From Leptospira_A soteropolitanensis (GTDB lineage Bacteria; Spirochaetota; Leptospiria; Leptospirales; Leptospiraceae), in the NCBI RefSeq assembly GCF_026151335.1, contig NZ_JAMQPP010000001.1: a stretch of DNA of 64,000 nucleotides. One strand, 5' to 3'. Shown in pieces: positions 16,977 through 26,445 of the stretch. The notes beneath the pieces are model-generated. The model saw only the letters and a list, made by a program, of their open reading frames with translations. It was not told the origin of the DNA and ran no database searches. Made by a program: the position numbers and the translations under genes. The first letter of the stretch is position 1, and each line of letters opens with the position of its first letter.

Positions 16977-17999
16977 TTATTGATATAAAACATCTATAAA
17001 TTTCTTTTTTGCCTCTAAATGTTCCTTGAAAGTGGAAGAAAAATAGTGAGAGCCATCAGGTTTTAAAAGGAAAAACAACTTATCCGATTTCATTGGTTTG
17101 AAAGCTGCTTCTAACGCTGGTAAGCCTGGATTTGAAATTGGTCCCGGTGGCCATCCACCATTGATATAAGTATTGTATGGCGATACAATCTTAAGGTCAG
17201 ATTCAAATAGCCTTTTTTTAGGTTTATCAAATAGATATTGAATTGTAGCGCAAGATTCTAAATTAATATTTTTTTCAATTCGAGTTAAGAATACACCTGC
17301 CATCATAGGTCTTTCTTCTTTTCTCACAGCTTCTCTTTCCACTATGGAAGCCAGGACTACTCTAAAATGAAGATCCGCAGGTTTAATATCTTTTGCCTCG
17401 GGAATGGTTTCTATTTTTTTATAGAAACGTTTGATCATCATTTCAGTGATTCGTTCCAAAGGATAATTCAAAGGAACCGAATAGGTTTCAGGAAATAAAT
17501 AACCTTCTAAAGTTTTTGCAGGAATGTTATATTTTGTAAGCAAAGCAGGACTTTGTGCTACTTTCAAAAATTCTTCTCGTGAAATAGCGAGTTTCTTTGA
17601 AACCAATAAATCTCCAATCTGACGATTGTTATATCCTTCTGGCACGGTGAAAGTAATTAGTTTTACTTTTCCAGAAATGATAACGTCTAGAATTTTACGA
17701 GAACTCATACCGTCATTGATGTCATAGACACCTTGTTTAATTTTGTTTCCGGCCCTCGTGAATTTCATTAGGTAATTGAAATATACCGATGACTTAATCA
17801 TACCTGCAGCAGCTAACTCACGTACCACACTCGATGAAGGTTCACCTGGATCAATAATCAGTTCGTATTTATTTTGACCATCGCCGACGGCTCCTCCTTT
17901 AATTTCATCAACTACGAAAAAACCAATCAAGGCCAAAACTAATAGTAAGGAAATACTTAATCCCGATAAAACCAGGTATTTTTTAAGTTTCGAGTTCAT
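16977..17999 (-). CDS. mltG: endolytic murein transglycosylase
   Basis: MltG/YceG family, 340 residues. One N-terminal transmembrane helix (about 8-30), a LysM-like subdomain (about 45-110) and the catalytic domain with the family glutamate in LASIVEREA and the signatures SPYNTYINGGWPPGPISNPG and LFFLLKPDGSHYFSSTF. It cleaves nascent peptidoglycan strands and so sets glycan length at the inner membrane. It lies 45 bases downstream of murB, giving a two-gene cell-wall unit. Length and motifs are complete. Confidence 0.95.
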   Translation of the reverse strand: MNSKLKKYLVLSGLSISLLLVLALIGFFVVDEIKGGAVGDGQNKYELIIDPGEPSSSVVRELAAAGMIKSSVYFNYLMKFTRAGNKIKQGVYDINDGMSSRKILDVIISGKVKLITFTVPEGYNNRQIGDLLVSKKLAISREEFLKVAQSPALLTKYNIPAKTLEGYLFPETYSVPLNYPLERITEMMIKRFYKKIETIPEAKDIKPADLHFRVVLASIVEREAVRKEERPMMAGVFLTRIEKNINLESCATIQYLFDKPKKRLFESDLKIVSPYNTYINGGWPPGPISNPGLPALEAAFKPMKSDKLFFLLKPDGSHYFSSTFKEHLEAKKKFIDVLYQ

Positions 18000-18044
18000 T
18001 TCATCCCCATTCTCTTTGTAATATCGACAATTACCAAATCTTTT

Positions 18045-19130
18045 TTATGGTATTAGGACAGGTTCCATTTCCAATCGAACAAAAAATGTTTCTAATACGC
18101 GCTGTCTAACAGATTCTGCCATCTCCAGGAGTGCTGAAGTTGAACCCTCTATATTGATTAGACCTAAACAATGTTTATCTGAGATACCGACCCCGCCAGG
18201 ATATTTGGTACCTTTTTGAATACCGGAGTTTTCGATTAGCCAAGCCGCCGAGAGTTTTTTATACCCTGGTGATTCCGAATATATTGGCGGATTTTCAAAA
18301 CCCTGTTTTTTGGCATTTTCTAAGAATTGTTCGGCTTCAGAATCCGAAAGGATAGGATTTGTGAAAAAAGATCCCGCAGAACGAGTGTTTGGATCATTTT
18401 TATCTAGTACCATTGACTTTTTTTTTCTAAGTTGGATTACCAAATTTCTAACCATTTCCATTTGTTGGATTCTTGATTCTTGATTAGATTTTTCATTTTT
18501 AAAATTAAGTGGGTTAGCTTTTTCCCATGCATACAGCAGTTCCGGATAACGTAAACAGGGTGGTGCGGATTTGGAAAATTGAAATGTAACCGATATTACA
18601 ATAAAGTCTTTATAGATACCGGATTTAAACTCACTATTTCGATAGCGAAATAGACAATTTTTATTACTGATGGTTATGATCTCACCGGAAGATTTCATAC
18701 ACTCTACTTCTAAAATTGAATCTTTGACTTCTTGACCGTAAGCTCCAATATTTTGAATCGGGGAGGCACCTACAGAGCCAGGGATTCCAGACAGGCACTC
18801 AATTCCAGCTAATCCCTGTTTTACTGAAAAATCCACAAATTCGTCCCAAATTACGCCAGCACCAACTTGAAAGATGCTATAATCATCGTTTGAATCTAGA
18901 CAACGTATGCCAGGGATTTGCATTTTCATAATAACCCCAGGGAATCCAGAATCCCGAAATATTGTATTCGATCCACCACCTAAAATACAAAAAGGTAAAT
19001 TTCCTTTTTTGCAAAAATCTAAGCTTTGCGTAAGATCTTCGATTGTCTTTATAGAAATGAAGTACTTCGCCTCGCCACCCAATTGCAAAGTTGTGTGCGG
19101 TGCCAAGCGAACATTATTTTGGACAAACAT
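18045..19130 (-). CDS. murB: UDP-N-acetylenolpyruvoylglucosamine reductase
   Basis: MurB (361 residues) reduces UDP-GlcNAc-enolpyruvate to UDP-MurNAc with NADPH and FAD. FAD-domain motifs are seen: LGGGSNTIF, GAGVIWDEFVDF, GLAGIECLSGIPGSVGASPI and NIGAYGQEV. The catalytic Arg is in CLFRYRNSEFK and the proton-donating Ser in RSAGSFFTNP. The longer C-terminal part resembles the type I (E. coli) enzyme. The ATG at 19130 is preferred to an in-frame TTG at 19154. It is divergent from the ArsC-like gene with 50 bases between starts and is followed by mltG. Confidence 0.96.
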   Translation of the reverse strand: MFVQNNVRLAPHTTLQLGGEAKYFISIKTIEDLTQSLDFCKKGNLPFCILGGGSNTIFRDSGFPGVIMKMQIPGIRCLDSNDDYSIFQVGAGVIWDEFVDFSVKQGLAGIECLSGIPGSVGASPIQNIGAYGQEVKDSILEVECMKSSGEIITISNKNCLFRYRNSEFKSGIYKDFIVISVTFQFSKSAPPCLRYPELLYAWEKANPLNFKNEKSNQESRIQQMEMVRNLVIQLRKKKSMVLDKNDPNTRSAGSFFTNPILSDSEAEQFLENAKKQGFENPPIYSESPGYKKLSAAWLIENSGIQKGTKYPGGVGISDKHCLGLINIEGSTSALLEMAESVRQRVLETFFVRLEMEPVLIP

Positions 19131-19180
19131 AATCCCAATAAAAAGTTTCCGCAAAAATCGTAAGTAAGAAAATCAGTCTT

Positions 19181-19543
19181 ATGAGTCGCTCCAACCCTAA
19201 AGTTTACGAATATTCCGGATGTAGTACCTGCCGCAATGCCCTTAAATATTTAAAATCAAAAAAAGTGGATTTTCAACAAGTCCCTATCCGAGACAATCCC
19301 CCTTCGGTCATAGAACTCAAGAAAGCAAAACAATACTTAGGTGATATTAAAAAACTTTTTAATACATCAGGAAAAGATTATCGTGAAGGAAATTGGAAAG
19401 AAAAATTAACCACATTCACGGAAGATCAAATTTATAAAGAGCTTTCTAACAACGGTAATTTGGTGAAACGGCCATTTGTTGTAGGCGATGGTTGGTATTT
19501 AGTAGGATTTAAAGAAGAAGAATGGAAGGAAAAAATAGGGTAA
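19181..19543 (+). CDS. ArsC/Spx-family thioredoxin-fold protein
   Basis: 120 residues with the ArsC/Spx/YffB fold. The N-terminal strand is followed by CSTC (C14 and C17), the redox CxxC of Spx-like members, and later KRPFVVGDGWYLVGFKEEEW, whose KRP motif is family-typical. True glutaredoxin-type arsenate reductases usually have a CGTS-like site, so a YffB/Spx-like reductase or regulator is as likely as arsenate reduction. No ars genes are adjacent. Confident of family, not of function. Confidence 0.87.
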   Translation: MSRSNPKVYEYSGCSTCRNALKYLKSKKVDFQQVPIRDNPPSVIELKKAKQYLGDIKKLFNTSGKDYREGNWKEKLTTFTEDQIYKELSNNGNLVKRPFVVGDGWYLVGFKEEEWKEKIG

Positions 19544-19552
19544 AGTAGGAAA

Positions 19553-19640
19553 CTGCGAATATTAGTATCCCCGCCCGATAGAGGGAGGGGAACTGAACCC
19601 GCCTCCCAATGCATTCCTCTTACCACATGGGGGCAAAATC
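19553..19640. other. GC-rich intergenic element, possibly a dispersed repeat
   Basis: Between the ArsC-like and RND pump genes lies a GC-rich tract with a CCCCGCCC...GGGAGGGG hairpin (one mismatch), then CGCCTCCCAATGCATTCC and TACCACATGGGGGC. On the minus strand it gives a short frame (HWEAGSVPLPLSGGD) of a kind I associate with spurious leptospiral annotations. I infer a noncoding repeat; no second copy is in this window. Confidence 0.35.
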
Positions 19641-19712
19641 ACAATCGATTTCTTGAAAAGCCCTTTTTTTTGAATCAAAAGTTCATATTTCTAACCAGTC
19701 CCTAAACTAGTT

Positions 19713-22700
19713 TCACTTTTTATTCCGTGGAGTTTTTGGATGTAATTCTAATTCTTCATCATCTTCTCCAATATCGATTTGAATTAGTTTAGAACTTCGA
19801 CTGATTCGATTTTGTTCTTTCACCAATTTTCTTTTTTCATCCAATTTCAACAGAGATTCCATAACAAAAGGTAAAACTAATCTTGAGAGCGCAGTGGCAA
19901 CTAACACACCAAAGATGACAACTGTAGCAAGAGGTCTTTGCACTTCTGCCCCTGCCATAGTTGATAAGGCCATTGGCAAAAAACCAATCGCTGCGATAAA
20001 CTCTGTAGTGAGAACGGGACGTAATGATAGAATTCCTGCTGTAACAACTGCTTTCTCAACATTGGCTCCTGTTTTAATCTCATCCTTTAAAGTCGAAGCA
20101 TACACCACTCCGTTCAAAACGGCTATCCCACTCACTGCAATAAAACCAACTGCAGCTGGAATACTAAATGGAAGTCCACGGATTAATAAACCTAATATAC
20201 CTCCTGCCGCTGCAAGAGGTACTACAGAAAACACGCCCAAAGCATAATACACACTTTCAAAAGCGACGATTAACATAAAAAATATGATTGCTAGAGCTAC
20301 TGGAACAACTATCACGAGCCGATCACGTGCTCGTTGAAAATTATCAAACTGACCGCCCCATTCAATTTCATAACCTTCCGGCAATGTATTTTGAATGGAT
20401 TCTGTTTTCTTTTTGGCCTCATTGATATACCCAACGAGATCGCGCCCTCGAATATTTACTTCTACAAAAATTCTTCTTCTTAACCCTTCTCGATAAATAG
20501 CTGAAGCAGAATCTAGAATTTCAATATCAGCTACTTGCGCAAGTGGAACTGTAGTGCCTCGAGAAGTCATGATAGGGATATTTCGAACTGTATCGATGTC
20601 TTTAGCCTGTAAATCTAATCTCAAAACCAAATCATATCGCCTAGCACCTTCAAATATTTTACCTGCAGTTGAACCAACTCTCATCATTTCAACAGTTCGC
20701 AAAATTTCAGAGGCGGTAACTCCATAACGAGCCATGTGATCATAGTTAGTATTTATCTGTAACATTGGAAGGCCTAATAACCGTTGTACCCGTATATCTC
20801 CTGTTCCTTCTATTTTTGTCAGAATAGTGGCCATCTTATCTGCTTGCGTTTTTAATATTTGCAGGTCACCACCATAAATTTTTAGAACCACATCTGCTTT
20901 CGAACCAGTAAGCAGTGCATTCACCCGATTTTCAATGGGTTGTGACATGCTAAAATATGTGGATGGGATCGAAGATATTAATTTGTCTTTCAAAACATTC
21001 ATTAACGCTTCTCGCGAACTTGCATTGACCCAATTTTTTTTTGGTGAAAGTTTTACCATTACAGAAGTTTCTTCAGTACCCAAAGGCTCTGCTGCAGACT
21101 CTCCCCGACCAACACGAGATACCACACTTGATATTTCAGGAAATGGTTTTAAAACTCTTTCAATTTCTTTGTTTAAATCTTTGGAATAATCAATTGCAGT
21201 AGATGGCAGACGCTTCGCATCAATTTCAATTTCTCCTTCATCAATTCTTGGTAAGAATTCCGAACCAAGAAAAGTTCCCAAAAAAAATGACCCGATGACT
21301 AAAACCAAAGAGAATAATAAAATCTTTTGTTTTCTTTGGCTCCCCCAGCTCAGAAGTAGAACATATTGTTTTTCAATTTTCTCCCAAGCATGGGCCTTAT
21401 GAATAAAAGGTCTTTTATAAAAAATAGCAAGACTTGCAGGAAATACTGTAATAGAAAATACAAGTGCACTAGCAAGAGCTAAAGCAACGGTGATTGCCAT
21501 TGGACGAAACATTCGTCCTTCTACCCCTTCAAGAACCATCAAGGGTAAATAAACTAACATAATAATAGCGACTGAAAATGCTGCGGCTTTAGCTACTTTT
21601 TGACTTCTTTCTAGAATGATTTCATCGGTAATTTTTTTTATTTCATCTTCATTCATCGGCCGGTTAAATCTTTTTCTACCTATATAAAAACCTGCCAAAA
21701 CAGATTCTAACATTACGATGGAACCATCCACTAACAATCCAAAATCCAAAGCTCCTAATGACATTAAATTTCCAACAACACCAATATATTTCATAAATAT
21801 AACAGCTATTAGCATAGAAACTGGAATTGCTAAAGCAACAAGTATACCTCCTTTAGCAGTTCCAAGAGTTAATATTAAAGCAAAAAAAACTAAAACGGCA
21901 CCTTCTGTTAAATTAATAAAAACTGTTTTTAAAGCACGATTGATAAACTCAGACCTGTCATAAAATGCTTCGATTTTCATTCCTTCAGGAAGTGTTGAGC
22001 GAATCTCTTCTATTCTTTGTTTAACATCTCCAACAACTTTACGAGAGTTTTGACCGAGGAGCATAATGACTGTTGCTGCAACCACTTCTTTTCCATTCTT
22101 TGTTGCAATTCCAAAACGTAATGCTGGACCCTCTTTTACCGTTGCTATTTGACCAAGCAAAAGTGGAATTCCATCGTTTGCAGTTCTTACTGCGACTCTT
22201 TTGATTTCGTCAATTCCTTCGAACTGACCTTCGCCTCTAATCACAAGTTGTTCATAGTCTTTTTGAACATATCCTCCACCTGTGTTAAAGTTTGCAGTTT
22301 TTAGATTATCTAATATTTCAGATATAGTTAAATTATGTACCTGTAATCTTTTAGGATCGATTAATATCTGGTATTGTTTAAGAGAACCACCTAGAGTATT
22401 TACTTCGATGACTCCAGGGACACTTTTTATTTTTTTAGAAAGATCCCAATCAATATAACTGCGTAACTCTGTTTCATCATGCTTTTCTGATGTTAAAATA
22501 AATTCATAAATATCACCCAAAGCAGTAGCTACAGGAGCTAATTCAGGTTTTCCATATTCAGGAGGGATTTCCGCATCTACTAACTTCAATCGTTCGTTCA
22601 CGATTTGTCTTGCAAACCAAATATCTGTTCCATCTTCAAAGATTACAGAGACAGAACTTACGCCTGCACGAGAGATGGATCTAATTTCCGTTGCACCAGG

Positions 22701-22928
22701 AATTCCATTTAATTTTAATTCAATGGGATAGGTAATAAACTGCTCCACCTCAAAGGGTGTCAAGGCTGGCGAAGATGTAACGGCCGTAACCTGAACATTT
22801 GTAACATCAGGTACAGCGTCAATAGGTAAATGAAAGGCATTGATGATTCCGACCAAACAAAAAATCAAAGTTACACCCATAACCTTAAATTTATTTTTGA
22901 TTGAAAATGCTACAATGGATTCTATCAT
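19713..22928 (-). CDS. CzcA/CusA-type heavy-metal RND efflux pump
   Basis: Inner-membrane RND permease of 1071 residues. It carries the heavy-metal-efflux subfamily signatures IDAVPDVTNVQVTAVTSSPA at the N-terminus and GALDFGLLVDGSIVMLES in TM4, where the Asp residues relay protons. Twelve membrane segments flank two large periplasmic loops. Substrates of the subfamily are Cu, Ag, Zn, Co, Cd or Ni; which one applies here cannot be told. There is no adaptor (CusB-like) or outer-membrane partner beside it, so the partners must be encoded elsewhere. The ATG at 22928 is chosen over a GTG at 22955 and lies inside a perfect inverted repeat that may regulate it. Confidence 0.92.
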   Translation of the reverse strand: MIESIVAFSIKNKFKVMGVTLIFCLVGIINAFHLPIDAVPDVTNVQVTAVTSSPALTPFEVEQFITYPIELKLNGIPGATEIRSISRAGVSSVSVIFEDGTDIWFARQIVNERLKLVDAEIPPEYGKPELAPVATALGDIYEFILTSEKHDETELRSYIDWDLSKKIKSVPGVIEVNTLGGSLKQYQILIDPKRLQVHNLTISEILDNLKTANFNTGGGYVQKDYEQLVIRGEGQFEGIDEIKRVAVRTANDGIPLLLGQIATVKEGPALRFGIATKNGKEVVAATVIMLLGQNSRKVVGDVKQRIEEIRSTLPEGMKIEAFYDRSEFINRALKTVFINLTEGAVLVFFALILTLGTAKGGILVALAIPVSMLIAVIFMKYIGVVGNLMSLGALDFGLLVDGSIVMLESVLAGFYIGRKRFNRPMNEDEIKKITDEIILERSQKVAKAAAFSVAIIMLVYLPLMVLEGVEGRMFRPMAITVALALASALVFSITVFPASLAIFYKRPFIHKAHAWEKIEKQYVLLLSWGSQRKQKILLFSLVLVIGSFFLGTFLGSEFLPRIDEGEIEIDAKRLPSTAIDYSKDLNKEIERVLKPFPEISSVVSRVGRGESAAEPLGTEETSVMVKLSPKKNWVNASSREALMNVLKDKLISSIPSTYFSMSQPIENRVNALLTGSKADVVLKIYGGDLQILKTQADKMATILTKIEGTGDIRVQRLLGLPMLQINTNYDHMARYGVTASEILRTVEMMRVGSTAGKIFEGARRYDLVLRLDLQAKDIDTVRNIPIMTSRGTTVPLAQVADIEILDSASAIYREGLRRRIFVEVNIRGRDLVGYINEAKKKTESIQNTLPEGYEIEWGGQFDNFQRARDRLVIVVPVALAIIFFMLIVAFESVYYALGVFSVVPLAAAGGILGLLIRGLPFSIPAAVGFIAVSGIAVLNGVVYASTLKDEIKTGANVEKAVVTAGILSLRPVLTTEFIAAIGFLPMALSTMAGAEVQRPLATVVIFGVLVATALSRLVLPFVMESLLKLDEKRKLVKEQNRISRSSKLIQIDIGEDDEELELHPKTPRNKK

Positions 22929-22950
22929 AAAGTTTACCTTATGATAGAAT
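22919..22950 (-). promoter_or_regulatory. inverted repeat spanning start codon of RND pump gene
   Basis: Perfect 12-bp arms, ATTCTATCATAA (22919-22930) and TTATGATAGAAT (22939-22950), with an 8-base spacer. The start codon (complement of 22926-22928) lies in one arm and the AAGG ribosome site lies at the edge of the loop. It could be a repressor operator, or an mRNA hairpin that hides the start codon. Confidence 0.7.
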
Positions 22951-23036
22951 ATCACAGCTGGTTTTTCTGGCTAGTGAAACTTATGAAGATTTAAATTCTA
23001 ATCCTAATTGGATAAATCACTTAAAATCACAATGAT

Positions 23037-23924
23037 TCATATTGGTTCGCGAATCACATCTACTTCCACTTTCAACTTATGTTTTCCGCCTCCAAATAAA
23101 ATTCCTTTTAAGGGGGAAACATCAGCATAATCTCGACCAACCGCTGTGATAATATATTCCTCAGTTATGATTTTTCCATTTGTTGGATCAAAATCCAACC
23201 ATCCAAAAATAGGGCAATAAACAGAAACCCATGCATGTGTTGCATCACTTCCTTGTAACTTTTGCATACCAGGTGGAGGTAACGTTTCTAAATATCCACT
23301 TACGTAACGAGTTGGAATTCGTAGAGAACGTAATGCTGCTATCATTAAATGAGAAAAATCTTGGCATACACCTTTTCTCTCATTAAGGACTTGATAAATA
23401 GGAGTATTAATACTAGTTGCTTTTGGGTCATATTGAAATGTCTGATAGATATACGTAGTCATCTCTAAAGCAGCGACAAAAACAGGTTTTCCATCAGTAA
23501 AAAACATACGAGCAAACTCTGAATAACTTTCTTTAGCTGCAATAAACGCTGAAGGTTGAATATATTCAATTGACAAAAGATCAGCATCTAATGTTGATTC
23601 ATGAATCAATGAGTATATATTTTCCCAAGGAGTCGATTTAGATAAATCAATTCCAAGTGACTGGTGGGTTCTTACTGTCGATTCAACTATTACTTCTAAA
23701 GAACGATGAGGATCCTCTACTGAAAATAAAAAAACTTGGTTCCCAAAATAATCTCTTCGAAAGGAAGATACCACGGGTTTAGGATTTACGGTGACGTGTG
23801 TTCTAAAACAATCTTGATGCGATGATGTCAAAGGATACATATGAGCCATATTATGGCAATAGGCAACAGTATCTTCATAACTATATTTAGTTTTGTGAAT
23901 TACTTTAAAATCAGCCATTGCCAT
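23037..23924 (-). CDS. transglutaminase-like cysteine protease-fold protein
   Basis: 295 residues: a bacterial transglutaminase N-terminal beta domain (about 5-85) and a transglutaminase core with catalytic C187 (ERKGVCQDFSHL), H230 (SDATHAWVSVY) and D246 (LDFDPTNG). In bacteria such domains more often hydrolyse or transfer peptide amides than cross-link proteins. It is the last gene of a five-gene operon and overlaps the ATP-grasp/alpha-E fusion by 14 bases. An alternative ATG lies at 23918. The likely role, processing a peptide made by the neighbouring ATP-grasp proteins, is inferred from context. Confidence 0.9.
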   Translation of the reverse strand: MAMADFKVIHKTKYSYEDTVAYCHNMAHMYPLTSSHQDCFRTHVTVNPKPVVSSFRRDYFGNQVFLFSVEDPHRSLEVIVESTVRTHQSLGIDLSKSTPWENIYSLIHESTLDADLLSIEYIQPSAFIAAKESYSEFARMFFTDGKPVFVAALEMTTYIYQTFQYDPKATSINTPIYQVLNERKGVCQDFSHLMIAALRSLRIPTRYVSGYLETLPPPGMQKLQGSDATHAWVSVYCPIFGWLDFDPTNGKIITEEYIITAVGRDYADVSPLKGILFGGGKHKLKVEVDVIREPI

Positions 23925-26445
23925 CTCCGATTCTAGTTTGTTCTTCCGTATAATTGAAATACCGTGAAGAAAGAGATTCGGACAATAGTTTTAAATAAGT
24001 ATGTAACTCCTCCAGCCAAATGGAAACGGACTCTAATGGATTTTCACTCGCAAAAAATAGGGAAATATCTTTCATTTTAAAATGAGTGTATAGCTGAAGT
24101 GCGGCTCGATCTTCCGAATACACAGCCTTTTCGTCTTTCCCTGGTAAAAATTTTATATCTGAATTGATTTGTTCTAATTGATAAGCAAAAGACCGTGGAT
24201 TTGTTGTATCAAATAAAAGAATATCTAATACCGATTCCTGATCTATTTTACCACTGTAACGTCTATTGTAAGTAAGTCGAATATCATTAATCCTTAAAAA
24301 TGTTTCAAAAGAAGATTTGTCGCGAAAACTATCCCAACGAATCATACCTTGCAACATCAAAATCATATTAATTGATCTTTCTATGCGACGACCTAGATTT
24401 AAAAAATACCATCCAGCTTCTCGACTCATATTTTCAAAGGACAAACCAGTGAGTGATGACAGGTTTACTACTATTTTTTGCAAATAGTCGATAATTTGAT
24501 CGTAAGATTCAATTTCATGATTAGTTTGATCTTCTAAATGTAAGAGTATCTTTTTCATATCTTCCGAAAGTCGATCCCTAACTGATTTAGAAGCAGTTAC
24601 TAAACTTTTTAAATGAAATGCTAAACTTCCAACTATGTGACGATCTGTTGTCAAACGTTGCAGTTCTGGAAATGGATTTAAAAATAATTCACCAGCGTCA
24701 TCACCAATAAATCCAGGATAACTGTTAGTAACATGAGTAACCAATTTTAAAGAATTTTCTAATGATTCTCTTTCATACCCATCTTCAACTTGTAAAATCT
24801 TATAAGTTGCTTCTCGTATGACGCGCGTTTGATTTTCCGATCTTTCTAAATATCTTGCTAACCAAAATAAGTTATCAGCAACACGACTGGGAACTCCTGC
24901 ACTTTTTCTTGAAATTAAGACCTGATCGGATTTTGAAACTAATAGTGATTCTTCTTTTTGAGTTTCAGTTGCGAGAACCCAAAGATCTTTGCTCCAAGCT
25001 CCTCTTTGGCTTGTAATGAAAAAATCATCCAAAGAAGGAGAAACTCTCACGAGACCCCCTGCCATTGTTTGGTATCCTGATCCAGAGGAAGAAACAAATG
25101 TTCTCATGATTGCGCGACCTGGACGAAAACCATTATCACCAAGCACTGGAACGGTAGCAGAAGCAATCATTTCTTGCGCAATAAATCGATTTGGTAATAA
25201 TTTCAATTTTTGCAGAAATGAATCCTTTCTTTCTCCACTAAGCTCAATAAATGTTACAGGTTTTTCCTCATCAGTACGAGATACTGTTTTAAAAACATAT
25301 TTTTCTGGATTCTGAATTACGTATTGGAAGTGATCAGGTGTTCCCATCCAATAAGTAGGTGCCATTGGCAGAATCAAATCTTCGCCTAAATAAAAACGAC
25401 ATAGATCTGAGTAAAAAGGCAATAAAGCACGATTCTCCAAAAAACCAGTTCCAATAGGATTTGCAATCTTTACATGTCCAGAGCGAACTGATTCCAAAAG
25501 TCCAGGAACTCCCAAAAGAGAATCTCCTCTTAGTTCCAATGGATCCATAAAATCATCATCTACTCTTCGCAAAATCAAATCTATTTGTTGCAAACCTTCC
25601 ACAGTCTTCATATAGACTTTATTTTTTCTAACCGTTAAATCTTCGCCTTGGACAAGAGTATAACCTAAATAACCAGCAAGATATGCATGCTCAAAATAAG
25701 TTTCATTGGATGGACCTGGAGTCAAAAGAACTATGACTGGTTCTCGCCCAGTAACACCTGCAAGTTGAGTCAATGATTTTCGAAGAGAACGAAAGTAAAC
25801 AGCAACACGGTGAACCATTGCATCGCGGTACATACTTGGGAAAATTCGAGACAATACAATTCTATTTTCTAATGAATACCCTGAGCCGGATGGTGCTTGT
25901 ACTCGATCATTTAAAACGTAAAAATTTCCATCAGCAGCTCTGATTAAATCGCAAACAAAAAATAGAAGGGCAGGATTTTTTGTTAGAAAATGATTGGAAT
26001 CATACATTCCATCACAAGCGCGCAAAAAAGAAGATTCATTAAATAAAATTTCGGGAGGAATTTTTTTTTCGTATAACAGACGTCTTTTGGAGTATACATC
26101 TCTGACAAGGGCATCTAGTAAATCGGCTCGTTGGTTTAATCCTCTTTCTAAGACACGCCACTCTTCACTTTCCATTACCAAAGGAAATAAATCTAAATCC
26201 CAAGGTCTTTCCTTAGCTTCTGGTGAGTCTGATTGGTATAAATTATAAGTAACACCATTTTCTCTAAGGATCCGATCTGTATCACGCCTACGGTTCAATA
26301 ACTCCGCAGGTCCTAATTCTTGGAATGACTTAACTAAGAACTTATATTTGTTCCGGATTTGACCTTCTGCATCGTAGAGCTCATCATAAACTCCAGGGAT
26401 GGTTCTATAATTTCCGATTAAATGAAAAGGGTCTTGAGTCATCAT
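23911..26445 (-). CDS. circularly permuted ATP-grasp plus alpha-E fusion
   Basis: 844 residues in two halves. About 15-500 is a circularly permuted ATP-grasp (DUF404/DUF407 type) with YVLNDRVQAPSGSGYSLENR, LRRVDDDFMDP and SQRGAWSKDLWVL. About 517-840 is an alpha-E (DUF403) helical domain beginning SRVADNLFWLARYLERSEN. Compared with the separate ATP-grasp at 30684-32108, the glycine-rich loop (ANGAGGYGM there) is replaced by FKTVSRTDEEKP at about 385-396, so nucleotide binding may be altered or lost. ATP-grasp enzymes form amide bonds through acyl-phosphates. It abuts the upstream DUF2126 gene with no spacer and overlaps the downstream transglutaminase gene. Confidence 0.92.
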   Translation of the reverse strand: MMTQDPFHLIGNYRTIPGVYDELYDAEGQIRNKYKFLVKSFQELGPAELLNRRRDTDRILRENGVTYNLYQSDSPEAKERPWDLDLFPLVMESEEWRVLERGLNQRADLLDALVRDVYSKRRLLYEKKIPPEILFNESSFLRACDGMYDSNHFLTKNPALLFFVCDLIRAADGNFYVLNDRVQAPSGSGYSLENRIVLSRIFPSMYRDAMVHRVAVYFRSLRKSLTQLAGVTGREPVIVLLTPGPSNETYFEHAYLAGYLGYTLVQGEDLTVRKNKVYMKTVEGLQQIDLILRRVDDDFMDPLELRGDSLLGVPGLLESVRSGHVKIANPIGTGFLENRALLPFYSDLCRFYLGEDLILPMAPTYWMGTPDHFQYVIQNPEKYVFKTVSRTDEEKPVTFIELSGERKDSFLQKLKLLPNRFIAQEMIASATVPVLGDNGFRPGRAIMRTFVSSSGSGYQTMAGGLVRVSPSLDDFFITSQRGAWSKDLWVLATETQKEESLLVSKSDQVLISRKSAGVPSRVADNLFWLARYLERSENQTRVIREATYKILQVEDGYERESLENSLKLVTHVTNSYPGFIGDDAGELFLNPFPELQRLTTDRHIVGSLAFHLKSLVTASKSVRDRLSEDMKKILLHLEDQTNHEIESYDQIIDYLQKIVVNLSSLTGLSFENMSREAGWYFLNLGRRIERSINMILMLQGMIRWDSFRDKSSFETFLRINDIRLTYNRRYSGKIDQESVLDILLFDTTNPRSFAYQLEQINSDIKFLPGKDEKAVYSEDRAALQLYTHFKMKDISLFFASENPLESVSIWLEELHTYLKLLSESLSSRYFNYTEEQTRIGDGNG

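Noticed and set aside
19553..19640. tRNA gene
   Set aside because: Hairpins do not form a cloverleaf and there is no GTTC-type T loop.
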